A stretch of 64,000 nucleotides of DNA from NCBI GenBank assembly GCA_039720395.1, contig CM077832.1, forward strand, positions 18,137,850 through 18,201,849, written 5' to 3'. Under the pieces are notes generated by a model. It saw only the letters and a list, made by a program, of their open reading frames with translations. It ran no database searches and was not told the origin of the DNA. The stretch is from Liquidambar formosana (Eukaryota; Streptophyta; Magnoliopsida; Saxifragales; Altingiaceae). Both the position numbers and the translations under genes were made by a program. Shown in pieces: positions 12,257-23,340 of the stretch (its first letter is position 1; every line of letters starts with the position of its first letter).

Positions 12257-13414
12257 CATAGTTGTTAAAAGCGCGCCTCAGGCGTGCCTAGGCGCGAGGT
12301 GCAGGCGAGCGCAAGGGGTGGGCTTCACTTTGGGCTAGGCGAGGCGACGTCCACTAGGCGCAAGAAAAGCGCGCTTTTTTGGGGTTTTTTAAGAGGCGCG
12401 AGGCCCATTTGAGGCGCGCCTTAGTTATCCAGCCCTCTTTTTCTTAAAAAATAAAATAAAATTAATACAACCATTTTTAATTCTTTATATCCGTTAAAAT
12501 CGACAAAAGCAAAAAAGGAAAAAGAAGAAGAAGAAGGAAAAGGTGGTGTAGGCCTCCAGCTCCAGCGGTGCAACCAGCAGCCCTAGCTCTCTGCGCTAGT
12601 GCGATCGTCGGTGCAGCCCTCGTCAAACAGGTATGTACCTCCTGCTCCTTCTCCTGCTCTTCTTCTTCTTCTTCTTCTTCTTCTTCTTCGTCGTCGTCGT
12701 CATCGAGAAGCAACTGTACTTCTCTGGTTTTTTTTTTTTTTTTGGGTAAATCTGTACTTCTCTCTTCCTTCTTCTCTGTTCCTTCTTTTCTCTTCTTCTT
12801 CTCTGTTCCTTCTTCTTCTTCTTCTTCTTCTATTTTTCAATTTGTGCTATTTTCTGAGTTTCAAAAATAGTTCTGTTCTTTGTTCTTCTTCCTTCCTGTT
12901 TTCTTTTTTTTCTTTTTTTTTCTTCTTCTCTATTCCTTCTTCTTCCTTCTTCTTCTTCTTCTTCTATTTTTCAATTTTTGCTTCTTTTCTATTCCTTCTT
13001 CTTCCTCTTCTTTGTTTGTTTTATTCTTCTTCTCTATTCCTCCTTCTCTGTTTTTTTATTCTTCTTCTCTGTTTGCCTGTTTGGTATTATAATTTGTTGG
13101 GCTACAAATTAACAAACTATAAAGTATAAACATCTAATTGTGGTTGTAAATTGTGATTTGTGACTTTGTGTGCTTTGTGGGTCTAACCAATTGAGCTTAT
13201 AGGCCAAAAGACATGAGTGTTTAATCTTATATGTTTAATTTTATATGTTTAAATTGATTATTTTTGTTAGCTGCATTTGATAAAATAGTTTTTATTTATT
13301 TTCTTTAAATTGTGAGCCTCACTTCCCTGAAGCCCGCACTTTTTCTTGCGCCTTACGCCTAGGCCCTAGGAGACTTTTGCGCCTTAGGTGCGCCTTGCGC
13401 CTTTAATAACAATG
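12257..13414. mobile_element. Non-autonomous hAT element with GCG-rich ends
   Basis: The terminal inverted repeats are CATAGTTGTTAAAAGCGC on the left and CATTGTTATTAAAGGCGC on the complement of the right end (15 of 18 identical). The 8-bp flanks are ACTGAGAG (12249-12256) and ACTGAGGG (13415-13422). The ends are packed with AGGCGCG/GCGCCT repeats. The interior has CT/TTC tracts (12640-13080) and no transposase. The 8-bp duplication and CAxxG termini fit hAT. Confidence 0.88.
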
Positions 13415-13426
13415 ACTGAGGGGGAG

Positions 13427-13623
13427 TGTTAGCATTGTTCTTATATTATTTTGTGAATGTTTCAAGGGCACTTTTGTAACTTCTTATCTATTGATATAAT
13501 AAGGGCTGATAGGTTTAGAGGTTAACGTGATTTTGTTCTCTAACCCATATCTCCCTCTTGTTTCTTCTCCTTCTCTTCTTTCCCTCTTCTTCTTCTTCAC
13601 TTAAACCCTAAATCTATCACACA
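13427..13623 (+). repeat. 3' LTR of the old copia element, with polypurine tract
   Basis: It runs TGTTAGCATTG to CACACA and matches the 5' LTR. The purine-rich primer for plus-strand synthesis, ACTGAGGGGGAG (13415-13426), precedes it. Its first 8 bases are also the hAT target duplication. Confidence 0.88.
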
Positions 13624-14067
13624 ACTAGAATTATATCGTACCATTGTGAAGAATTACAGTGACATGCTATAGTTGTACGTGTAATGTTTGTGGAATCAAA
13701 GATATTTTGAATCAAAATATTATTCTTCGTTGAGCATTTCTTGATCGACAAGAAAAATTGACATTGGTGAAGAATAGTAGATACTTTATCAGATTAGTGG
13801 ACATGTATTAGATTTGAAGGGATAACAAAACATTTTGTTTAGCAGTGGAACCATTGACTATGGCAACCTTAGATGGGTTTCCAAACATTAATCAATGTGA
13901 GAAGAAAAAGGTTATTGGAACTTCCTATTTGATTGCATTTTAAGCTTTAAGTCGGTTTTGCACTGTAAAATTCGTCTAGTGCTCACTTGATTTTTATTTT
14001 TTATTTTTAGCAGTTTGTTCATCTCCAGTCACTGTATTCAGTTTGTTTAATGTTTATGGTTTTGCAG
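13624..14067. other. Unassigned AT-rich DNA right of the copia element
   Basis: No coding segment or repeat end is recognised. A pyrimidine tract and TTTTGCAG at its right edge could be an intron end. Confidence 0.4.
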
Positions 14068-14139
14068 AATGAAGAGGATGGTAATGTTTCAGATGATGGT
14101 AGAAATGAGACATTCCAGGGCAGTAGTTTGCATGGCTAG
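14068..14139 (+). CDS. Possible terminal exon of an unidentified gene
   Basis: A good acceptor (GGTTTTGCAG) precedes 24 codons, including the stop TAG, of acidic, Asn/Gly/Asp-rich peptide (EEDGNVSDDGRNE), typical of a disordered C-terminus. It could be the last exon of the gene hinted at around position 73-515, which would give an intron of about 13.5 kb filled with transposons. This is weak: no domain is visible and the upstream exons are not connected. Confidence 0.2.
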   Translation, partial: NEEDGNVSDDGRNETFQGSSLHG

Positions 14140-15935
14140 CAGAGAACGAAAGCGTGGATTTCAAGTTTGTTGAATTCTTTCATTTATTAAATTTTGAATT
14201 TAATGTATTTGGACTTCGTAGTAGAATCCTTTTCTTTTTTTGGTACTGCTGTTCACAGTTCTAGGTTAACAACAGCGTTATGATTACAATTTCTTAAGCT
14301 ATCTCAAAATCTAGAATTCAGCCTCTAATCAAATCTCCCACTGATGTTAATTCAATCAAGGTAATTAACTTGCATGAAGTGGATAGGATAAAAGTGTTGG
14401 TACTTGGTAATATTGCCCTTGTAAGTAAGCACAATAAATCAAAGTGAAATAGTTTATGAGACGCAAAGATTCTGGACGCAATTTATACCATGCCTGGATG
14501 ATGGTATACAGTTAACCTGTTTTTTTTAGGCCTTCAAGTAATGATGGTCTTTTCACTTTCTTCGTTCAAAATTAGGTGATTTACCAGCTCCTGATCCACT
14601 CCCTTGCTTCCTTTTTGTTTTTTTTTTCTTTCAAATTTATGTTAAACCTTTCTCATCTATAAATTCAACCCCTGCCACGTACAACTCAATGTTATAACTG
14701 GTTGTGTCTAATGGCATCTTTGCGGTGCCATTTAATGGAAGTTTGGGGAGTCCAACATTGGGCTCTTTTAGCTTAACTAGAGTATCATATGTTTAGAGCT
14801 GACCAATGGTTACCATCCTTATGGAGAGAAACTGAAGAATGAAGAAAGGCATGAATCATAGCCAATGATTCGGGATGCAAGCTGAGATGGCAGATGCTGT
14901 GATTAGCCCGTTGTAAGTACAGAGCTTCCCACATCCAGCTTTCTCCTACTCGACTCAAAGCAACACAACGCATATTTACGTTCTTTCTTTTTTTTTTTTT
15001 TTTTTTTTTTCCAGTGCAGATTTATCTTCTCATCTCCTTATCCTCTTATGTATTATCAATCTCCTGATGCTCTTGTTTGAGACTGCATTGGCCACAGAGG
15101 CGATACCTCTCTCCTCCCCTTTTATCTCTGTAAATTACACCATCGTTGACAAAACAGAACAATGCATTTCTTTTCTTATATGGTGAGTGTTATTTAGCAA
15201 GTGGATACTGTAAGTTCAGTGATCTTCATTTAACTTTTTTTAGAGCATTTCCAGTGGTTTATACTATTTTGTGTGTTATTTCTATTAGCACATGTTACAG
15301 TGCCAAAAGTTATAATTTGACACAATGTGCTCTGATGGTGTAAATTGACACAATTTGTAATCTTTAGGTACAACCACCATCCACTTCCTTTTCTCAATCA
15401 CCTTTGCCCTATTTTAGCATAAGGATGTGCCAACAAGGTGTGCTATTACTATATTTTAGTAATAGCACACCATTAGGGATGCTCTATTTTTAAATTAAAT
15501 CTCAGTGGTTTCGAGTCGAAGTCTTCTTAATTGAAACAATCATAGCCTCGAGGTCTTCTTAATCAAGACAATCATAGCCCATACAGGAGAGTTATATATC
15601 CATACTTTTTGTCTATAGAATCGAAAGTGCCAACAACCGTTTGATGTAGACTAGCCAAGCGTGCGAATCCTGGTTGTTGTCTACTTCAACCCTCCTGTTC
15701 GTTGTAGCCACTGTGGCTTTAAATGAATGGAATGTGAACGTAGATTTAACAATGTGCTCATTTAAATTCTCGATACTTGAATGTTTAACAACGTATCTCA
15801 AAGGTTTGTCTCTTCTTTTTTGAAATTTCTCCATAAAATTACTTCTTTCTTATATATGTCAGCAAAGATGTTCAACCTTTGAATTTCAAATTTTATAATG
15901 GCAAGTCCATGCGAAACTTGTACTTGGTCTTTGAA

Positions 15936-15984
<49 letters not shown>

Positions 15985-16992
15985 AGCTATTGAGTTGGAT
16001 TTGAAAGACTAATATATGGTGGAGGGAATTGCCATACATAAACTTATACCTAATTACACCGATTTTAGTGATGAGACCAAATAGTTTCCTCGACTCGATG
16101 CATGATTAAATATATTGGACTCCATAGTGGGCAATTTAAACCTCCTCCTGCTTGTAGTGTTCTCTTATCTTAGCCTCATACTTTGTTTTTGTGAAGAGAT
16201 CTGACTCAAGTGTAAAAAAAATTCTTTGCATCTTGTGGCTTCCATGTTTTAGTACATGAAGCGGCAATCATTCTATTACTGCATGAAAGTATGAAGTAAC
16301 TTACTAATCTGTTTTGTCTCCACATATTCTTGATCTTTTTGTTATACCAATTATTTTCTCTCGAATATAATTTGAGTGATAACTATAAAGATCATCTTGG
16401 GAGCTAACCATCATCGCAAGTTTGTGTTTTCCGTTTACATCATTCTTATCTAAAAAAATATATATGATTATTACTTAATTCTTGTCATATTAAAATTCGG
16501 GTTTCACATCTATTATTGCATTTCGTTTGGATATATCATCCATTTCCTAGAGAGTTAGGATAAGGGGTAGAAGTCTAAATTTTCATGCTAGTATGGAATA
16601 CAAGATGCACCAGCGCAGGTGCAATGGAACAAGATGCATCGGTCAGTTCAATTTCCTTCTACCAAATATTTTTGTTTTGAAGGAAAATTAATCTATTTTT
16701 TATGAAGAAAAGTTAAATAAATTTGCTATTATTGAAAGAGTCACCAGGATTATACCAAAAAAACAAAAAAAATTAAAAAATTGTCACGGGGTGTAAACCA
16801 TTATTTTATTTATGTAAAGGTAACAGGAGCTATACTGGTAGCCCATGTTGACAATATAACAATTATTTATTATTTATTATTATATATCCATGCCGGTAGA
16901 GGACTTTACAGCCGTGGAGGATCCCACGCATCTATGGTCCCACCTAGGAAGAAGGACATTAGCAGCATCGAAAGTGAATCATAAATATAAAC
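14140..16992. other. Intergenic DNA, no gene seen
   Basis: Open frames here are short and unsupported. T tracts occur at about 14991-15011 and, much longer, at 15940-15983. I recognise no element ends or RNA genes. Confidence 0.45.
15940..15983. repeat. Poly(T) tract, about 44 bp
   Basis: An uninterrupted T run, either a microsatellite or the poly(A) tail of a minus-strand retroposed sequence I cannot identify. Confidence 0.8.
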
Positions 16993-19765
16993 CTATTCAT
17001 CTACGACGGCGATAGCATGAAGGGGGGTAGCTTTCTTCAAGGTGACTCCAAATTGCTCTGTCATGTCAATGTCATGAGGATTGGTCCCTACTGGCAGCTT
17101 CCAATTGAATGAGTGGACGAGGGAAGCTAACATTAAATGAACCATTCTAACAGCAAGAGGCAAGCCAGTGCAAATCCGTCGACCAGCGCCGAATGGAATA
17201 TATTCGAAATCCTGGCCTCTATAATCTAGTTTGGAGCCCAAAAATCTTTCAGGCAAGAATGAAAATGGATCCTCCCAATATCTTTCGTCTCTACCAATTA
17301 GCCCATCCATTCACAAACACTTTACTGCCCTTTGGTACTGGTGAATCCGCACACTTCTACATCATTTTGTGCTTTATAAGGTAAGAGAAGGGGAGCGGCA
17401 GGGTGCAGTCGCAGGGTCTCTTTCACGACTGCTTGAAGATATGGAAGTCGACCAACGTCTGATTCCTTCACTGATTGTTCGGTACCAATTATTTCGACAA
17501 GTTCATTTCTTGCCTTATGCATCACTTGGGGGTTGCGAAGAAGTTCCGTCATTGCCCATTCTGTTGTGATTGCGGATGTATCACTTCCAGCAATAAATAA
17601 GTCCTGTCATCATATATATACATACATATTTCAACAATTAAGCACACATAAAAAGTGACACATTGAACTTCATCACCTTAATAATGAGTAAAAATTCAAT
17701 TGAATAATATAAACGTATACCCAAAAACCAACATTTGGCCTATCCAAAATGTTCACATAAGTAAGTCATGGAGCCACAAAGGAGAATAATCATGTTCAAA
17801 CACATGCACACAGCACTCTCAAAGATTATGACTAACACGATGGTCTGTCATTACTTTTGAGTGAACAATCAAATACATGTCTTAACATATAGGTTCCATA
17901 TTTTTTTAGAAACACGTACTTGTCCATGTTTTCACGGTGGATCGTGAAAATGTTTTCCTCTTTCTAGCATTGCCAGATAGGCCAGTTATCACATTGTGGG
18001 CTTTTTGTAAAGATGTGTCTTATATACGTGCACATGGAAATGGGGAAAACTAAGAATCGTGGCATATACATGCCCGGTTTTGAGCCTAGGGTCCCATATT
18101 TTGGGCCAAAAATAAGGACCCATAACCAACCTTTGTAATAGGCCTAATTTTTTATGTTTTTTTTCAAAATACCCTGATCATTGATGGCTCCAATTCCTCA
18201 AACAAAATTCACCCACAGCCTAATTCAATCAAGCCCAAAACAAAAGCAAAAAAACAAAAACAAAAAAAAAATTTGTGGCTATTGCAACTCCTTAATTTTA
18301 TTTGTAAACTCCACTTCTTATTTTTCAAGCTTTTATGAAAAATATAAAAAGTTTTTAAGAAAATTGACCACGTGCATGTCCACTAGAAAGCATTATTGGC
18401 TATTTACGATCTCTATTTCATTTTTACAGAAATGAAAAATTATAAATGGTTAAAAGGTCTAACGTAGATTTTAGAAAATTTTACTTTTTAAAGTTATTCA
18501 AAATAACGTTTTCTAGTAAATAGCACGATCAATTTTCATAAAAACTTTTTATATTTTTCATAAAACCTTGATAAGCTTAAAATAAATTGGGTATACAAAT
18601 AAAGTTGAGGGTTACAATAGTTGCCCTCAAAATTTTTCTTTATAATACTTAAAACTTTTTTTTTTTTCGGAATATGTATAAAGGGGCAAAGGCCATTTTA
18701 GGAGTTTGCCTAGGACCAATTAAATAATTCAGAACCGGCCATGAGCATACGTGACCACAATTTTCCCTGATTGCACTCCTCCTTATACCTCAAACAGGCA
18801 TGAATTTCCCTTCAGTTTATGCACACAATAAAATCATGGTCATGGAGGCTATATGGCTTATTTATGTTCATCAATTCCCTTACCAGAATCAAAGGCTTGA
18901 TATTTTTAAGGTTGAAGTCCGATCCCTCTCCCTCGCACTGATCAAGGAGAACATCCAAGAAATCACCAGTCCTGCTCATCTTGTCTGACGCTCTAGCTTT
19001 CAACCTTTTACCTATGACATCATCAAATATCTCGTGCATCCTTCTGTATGCAGGCACGATATGACGCCTCACTCCTTGCAGATCAAACCGCCGAAGTATC
19101 GGAAAATAATCCGATAAATTCGGCTTCGCAGCATCCTCCATGATTCTCCAAACAAGGTCCTTGAACTCCTGAGCCGAATTGAAATTCTGGTCGACCATAT
19201 CTATAGAGAATATAGTATTCGATACCAAGTTCAACGTAGTGGCGAAAGCGAGTTGCCCGATATCAACCGGCCTACCCCACTCACAGTGCTTTCGAATGTG
19301 AGCAATGAGTTGTCCAACTTTTTCGTGTCGAAGGTGTTGAAGTGAGTCGAGGCTCTGGTTGTTGAACATCTGGGTGGTGCATATTCTACGGCGGTTGCGC
19401 CACCGCTGGTCGCCGGGGGTCCACGCGAGTGTTCCTTCAGGGTTGGGCTGCACAGTGACGACGTCAGGGACGGTGCGACCGGAGAAGGTTTGGTCGTGTT
19501 TTTGGAGGATTTCTTTGGCGGTTTCGGGCGAGGAAGCGACTATGGTGGTGACAGAGCCGAGGCGTAGAGTCATGAGTGGGCCGTGGATTTTGGCGAGCTT
19601 ATAGAGGGACTCATGGGGCCCTGATCCGAGCTCTAGGAGGGAGCCAATAATAGGGAGGCCGGTCGGACCAGGTGGTAGTTTTGTGGTTGGATATGGGTGG
19701 AGAAACCGTCGAAGACAAAGGAAGAAGAGGGGCACGCAAAACAAGAAGAGGAAGAGTTGTTCCAT
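16993..19765 (-). pseudogene. CYP76-type cytochrome P450 gene with two frameshifts
   Basis: Two exons on the minus strand: exon 1 is 19765-18884 (294 codons) and exon 2 is 17603-16993, joined by a phase-0 intron (GTAAGG...GATGACAG). Together they have normal length for this family, about 497 residues. Visible features are an N-terminal membrane anchor (residues 4-18), the proline-rich hinge KLPPGP (29-34), the I-helix AGSDTS, KETLRLHP containing ExxR, and the heme loop FGAGRRIC with its cysteine (followed by T where P is common). CYP76 enzymes are ER-bound monooxygenases, often acting on monoterpenoids; the substrate here is unknown. Exon 2 holds two extra single bases, one in the CCC at about 17328-17330 and one in the ATTA at about 17297-17300. 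These break the frame just after TSTKG. It is a recent pseudogene, or two assembly errors. Similarity to CYP76 is by recognition. Confidence 0.88.
18267..18637. repeat. Hairpin MITE in the P450 intron
   Basis: Left (about 18267-18400) and right (about 18510-18637) segments are imperfect reverse complements. Both contain a TTTTATGAAAAATATAAAAAG block and the AAATTT...GCAACT-type ends. There is no coding capacity. Exact termini and target duplication are not resolved. The insertion accounts for part of the long 1.28 kb intron. Confidence 0.6.
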
Positions 19766-19872
19766 CAGTGCTTGTGTGTGGGTGGTGTGGCTAGAGCTTC
19801 TTTTCTTTGTTTGTTTTTTTTTTTTTTTTGTAAGGATGAATCCCTCAGCCTATGTTTTAGAATTTCAGAATC

Positions 19873-19885
19873 GATATTATATAGG
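19873..19885 (-). promoter_or_regulatory. TATA box of the P450 gene
   Basis: On the minus strand the sequence reads CCTATATAATAT, about 110 bp upstream of the start codon at 19765, a normal distance for a plant gene with a short leader. Confidence 0.6.
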
Positions 19886-20421
19886 CTGCAAACCTTAATT
19901 CTAATAGGATAATAAATTTAAAAAATAGATAACGAAATAAAGGAAAATATTAAAAATCCTAAAAATAGGAAAATTCCAATCAAAGACATAAATCAAAAGT
20001 TCTAAATTTAAACAGTAAGCTGATAAAATAAAGATCACAAACGGACTTATAGGAATCCAAGTTAAATAAGGAAAATTCGTAATAGTAAATTTGCTGACAA
20101 TTGTAAGTACGATTAAAGGCAGAATGCTATTATGCAAAAACTACTCCCAACCGTAGGTATTGATTATCCGTCAATAAAGATATGTCTTATTAATCTTATC
20201 GCACTTATTAAGCCCAAAGGATTGACCACAAGATCTGAATCCAAGATTTGACTGTTGGTATTCTAACCATGAGGTCATCTGAACCACACCTCATAGTTGT
20301 GTGGTGACTAGAGCCACACCTCGTACTTCGTAGCTGTGTGGTGGCTAGAGCTTGAAAGAAGGACTGACCTCCCTTGTCAAAACAGCAAAGTTAACGGAAT
20401 TAACGGAAATGTGAAATGACG
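19886..20421. other. Region upstream of the P450, no gene seen
   Basis: AT-rich DNA, with a short direct repeat built on GTGGTGGCTAGAGC/GTGGTGACTAGAGC (about 20300-20350). No other feature is recognised. Confidence 0.4.
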
Positions 20422-20773
20422 AAGATTGTAATACCCTGAATTTTTCTTAGGTTTAATTAATTAAGTATAAAAATTGATTGCCTTTAGTTAGATTTAAATG
20501 TATGAATTAATTTAGGATTAACCTCAAACACGTTCAACTTTGTAGCCAAACAAGGTGATTGTTTTCTAATCAATGAGAGATAGTGTTCGTATCCTAATCA
20601 AACACTCACTTTGAAGGTAATCCTAATTAGGTTAGGATTAACTTGCACCCTATATAAGAAACGTTTATGGAGGATTAATATTCTTTTTACTGAAAACAAT
20701 ATAAAGAGAGAAAAAGAAAAGAAAGCAAGAGAGAAGGAAAAAGAAAGGAGCTGATGCTGTTTTGTACGAATCG

Positions 20774-20828
20774 ACTGCCAACTTCGTGTCTGTTTACAGG
20801 TAACTTACCATTTGTTGACTGGTAACTT
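20774..20828 (+). promoter_or_regulatory. 22-bp phased motif array 1 in the solo LTR
   Basis: Three copies of AC(T/A)G(C/G)(C/T)AACTT start at 20774, 20796 and 20818, exactly 22 bp apart, about 120 bp downstream of the TATA box. The third copy sits in TTGACTGGTAACTT, related to the palindrome GTTGACAGTCAAC seen in array 2. Confidence 0.7.
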
Positions 20829-21193
20829 TACCGTGTTACTAAGATTTTCTTCTCTAACCCAATCCTCCATCTGTATCACTTCTACAATCACTAAACCATC
20901 ATCACCACCACTCAAAAACCCCTCCATAGCTGCTGCACAAGATCATCCAACCACCAAAAATCTCTTTCTATGGGTTTGGGTGACAAAGAAAGCCAAAAAT
21001 GGTGGTTTCCACCACTTCCCATGTCTAACACTACAAATTTTCTCAAAACCCTACCATACACCCTTCCACAAACATCTCTCTTACAGATTTAGGGACTTAT
21101 TTTAAGGGAAAATCAGTGGGTGAACTTCTGCTTTTGCCTTGGGTAGCATTGGAAGTTAGTACAAAAATTCTGCTGCTGTTTTACTACATTCTG

Positions 21194-21248
21194 ACTGTCA
21201 ACTTTACATCTGTTGACAGTCAACTTCCCTCGGATTGACTGGTAACTT
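21194..21248 (+). promoter_or_regulatory. 22-bp phased motif array 2 in the solo LTR
   Basis: Three copies start at 21194 (ACTGTCAACTT), 21216 (ACAGTCAACTT, inside the palindrome GTTGACAGTCAAC) and 21238 (ACTGGTAACTT), again exactly 22 bp apart. Confidence 0.7.
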
Positions 21249-21786
21249 TGCTGTGTTAAAAAGTAATTCAACTCTATTAATTTATAATTTAACATGAGTC
21301 TATTTTAATGGCACGTTAGTGTATATATTAATTATATTAAATATAGTAAGCATTATAAGGCCATGAGAATTAGACGTTAAACCCTTAAAACACCATTTAG
21401 CTAGAGAGACTTTTTAGTTTAAGTATGATTTATTGATAAAGAATATTATGGATTTTAGGTTCTAAGTTGCGTTGGGATTTTTAGGAGTTTGATCGCGTGA
21501 ATCGTTAAAGGTTTTGGCTTGAGGTAAGGGAACTTGCACAATGTATCACCCTCTTTGATTAAATAAAAATAAATATGATTTTTATTCCTCTTTATTGAGC
21601 CAATGATTTATGGATAATTGTTTTCAAAATCGTTTCATTGTCAAAGTGTTATTTCTTATGTACTGTGGATCAAGCAAAAATAGTCATTTATTGAAATTGT
21701 TTTATATATGTGTTTGAATCTATTTTACTTATGAAAGATATTTGTCAAATGTTTTTTTTTGTATAAGTGTGAACTCTGGTTAGATT

Positions 21787-21863
21787 ATTGGTCCGTCCCA
21801 GCAGGGGATTTTAATACTGTTGGAAAATTGGTCCGTGCTAGCAGGGGATTTTAGTACTGTTGG
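21787..21863. repeat. Tandem duplication in the solo LTR
   Basis: Two 37-bp copies sharing GCAGGGGATTTTA(A/G)TACTG, offset by 40 bp (21787-21823, 21827-21863). Confidence 0.85.
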
Positions 21864-22619
21864 TCATCAGTACTGATGTAGTGTAAAGTCCCACGATGAT
21901 GGGCGCCTATTGAATGTGAGTCTAGCCAGAGGAAATACTTGTATGAACTGATGTTTTATTGATTTGTATCATCGATCAGTGATTTTAAAGTGATTTATTG
22001 AATGAATTGTTATCGAAAGTGTTTCAGTGTTATTGTTTATTGAATTGAAAGCAAGAAAATTACTTCTAAAAGTTTATATGTCTATCGAATTGAAAGAAAT
22101 GATTTATTGTAAAACTCTATCGTTTTGTTACTCATGATTTTTTTTAAAATTAATCGTGCGAATATGCTTGACCTCTTCCTGTATATATTGTGTAATGTTT
22201 TCTTGCTGAGCGTTATGCTCACCCCTTATATTTTTCCCCACAGATGATTAGCTTGATGTGAGTGGCTTCTGCGTACGAAGAGCTAGGGTGTCGACAGCTT
22301 GATCTGCTAGTTTAGTTGAAACTTTATTTTAGTAGTTAGAAGAATTTAATTTGCTGTCTCAGTGGATATTGTAGTAGGTTATTGGAGGTTATAATTTATT
22401 TTGATAGGATGTGGATTTATCCAGTTATTTCATTTAATTATTGAGACGTCCTTTAGATATGCTACAATTCAAATTTTATTGTGAATGGATTACTGGAGAC
22501 AAGTTTATTAGAGGTTGATTTTGTTAAGTGGTCTACCCTATGTAGGACGTAGTCTTATGTGGGTTATGCCTAATCATGTCGCCAAATCCAATCTTTTGGG
22601 TTTGGGGTGTGACAAAGAT

Positions 22620-22934
22620 GCCCTTCTATTAAAACATAGTAAAAAATAAAATAAAATAAAAAAACAAGAAGAAGAAGAAGAGAAGAAGCAGCAGCGGCGA
22701 GAGAAGGGGCCGGAGAAGCTTTCGCCATTATCTCCATCTCCCTTGGAGATGCACAGTCACCGTAGATCTGCATCGGAGTTTGAACAAAGCAAAAAAAAAA
22801 AAAGAAAAGAAAAAAAGCACGAAGAAGAAGAGAAGAAGCAGCAGTAGCAAACAAGAAGGAAAAAAAAGAAAAAAAGAAGCAAGCATGCGGAAAAAGAAGA
22901 GAAGAAGCAACAGCAGCAAGAGGAGGGGTCGGAG
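22620..22934. repeat. Purine-rich GAA/GAAGA low-complexity DNA
   Basis: Repeated GAAGAAGAAGAGAAGAAGCAGCAG blocks broken into shorter runs. Open frames are homopolymeric Lys/Ser or Leu/Phe on either strand and are not genes. Confidence 0.7.
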
Positions 22935-23340
22935 CTCCTCCCTCTCGTCATCCTTCCTTCTCCCCTTTGTTTTCATCTTCTTTTTTTATTTTTTCCCTTT
23001 TTTCTCTCAAACCTTCGTGCCTCCCCCCACTGCCGGAAGCCCGTCGCCGCAGCTCCTCCCTCTTGTCATCCTTCCTTCTCCCCTCTGTTTTCATCTTCTT
23101 TTTTTTTTTCCTCAAACCCTCGTGCCTCCCCCACTACTGGAAGCCCATCGTCGCCGCAACTCCTTCCTCTCGTCATCCTTCCTTCTCCCCTCTGTTTTCA
23201 TCTTCTTTTTTTTTTTTTTCTTTTTCCTCTCAAACCCTCGTGCCTCCCCCACACTGCGCGAAGCCCACTGTCAGAAGCCCGCTGCCGCAACTCTTCCCTC
23301 TCGTCATCCTTCGTTCTCCCCTTTCTCTCCTCATCCTCGT
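22935..23340. repeat. Minisatellite, about 3.4 copies of a 107-131 bp unit
   Basis: Units begin at 22935, 23053, 23160 and 23291 (partial), each with CTC(C/T)TCCCTCT(C/T)GTCATCC near the start, a T tract, and CCTCGTGCCTCCCCCAC-like sequence. Length varies mainly in the T tract. Open frames across it are artefacts of the repeat. Confidence 0.8.

Larger units (their letters stand above)
3371..13623 (+). mobile_element. Old Ty1-copia retrotransposon with three nested insertions
   Basis: The element runs 5' LTR, initiator-Met tRNA primer site, gag, protease, integrase, RT, RNase H, polypurine tract, 3' LTR, all on the plus strand. Coding regions are broken by many stops and frameshifts. Three later insertions interrupt it: a foldback element (4903-7370), a gypsy solo LTR (10838-12174) and a hAT element (12257-13414). 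Removing them rejoins the copia reading order. The short LTRs (about 197 bp) and domain order identify Ty1-copia. I could not define its target-site duplication, because the first bases of the 5' LTR differ from those of the 3' LTR. Confidence 0.9.
20427..22614 (+). repeat. Solo LTR of a Ty3-gypsy-type element, 2.19 kb
   Basis: It begins TGTAATACCC and ends GGGTGTGACA, a common pattern for plant gypsy LTRs, and is flanked by a perfect 5-bp duplication AAGAT (20422-20426, 22615-22619). CCCTATATAAG at about 20648-20658 is a good TATA box giving the plus orientation. No internal region is present, so this is a recombination product. It contains two phased motif arrays, listed separately. Confidence 0.92.

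Noticed and set aside
12568..13129. Long open frames rich in Ser, Leu and Phe
   Set aside because: They are translations of TTC/CT tracts inside the hAT element and lack any normal protein composition.
17193..17569. Plus-strand open frames over P450 exon 2
   Set aside because: Antisense shadows of the conserved P450 coding sequence.
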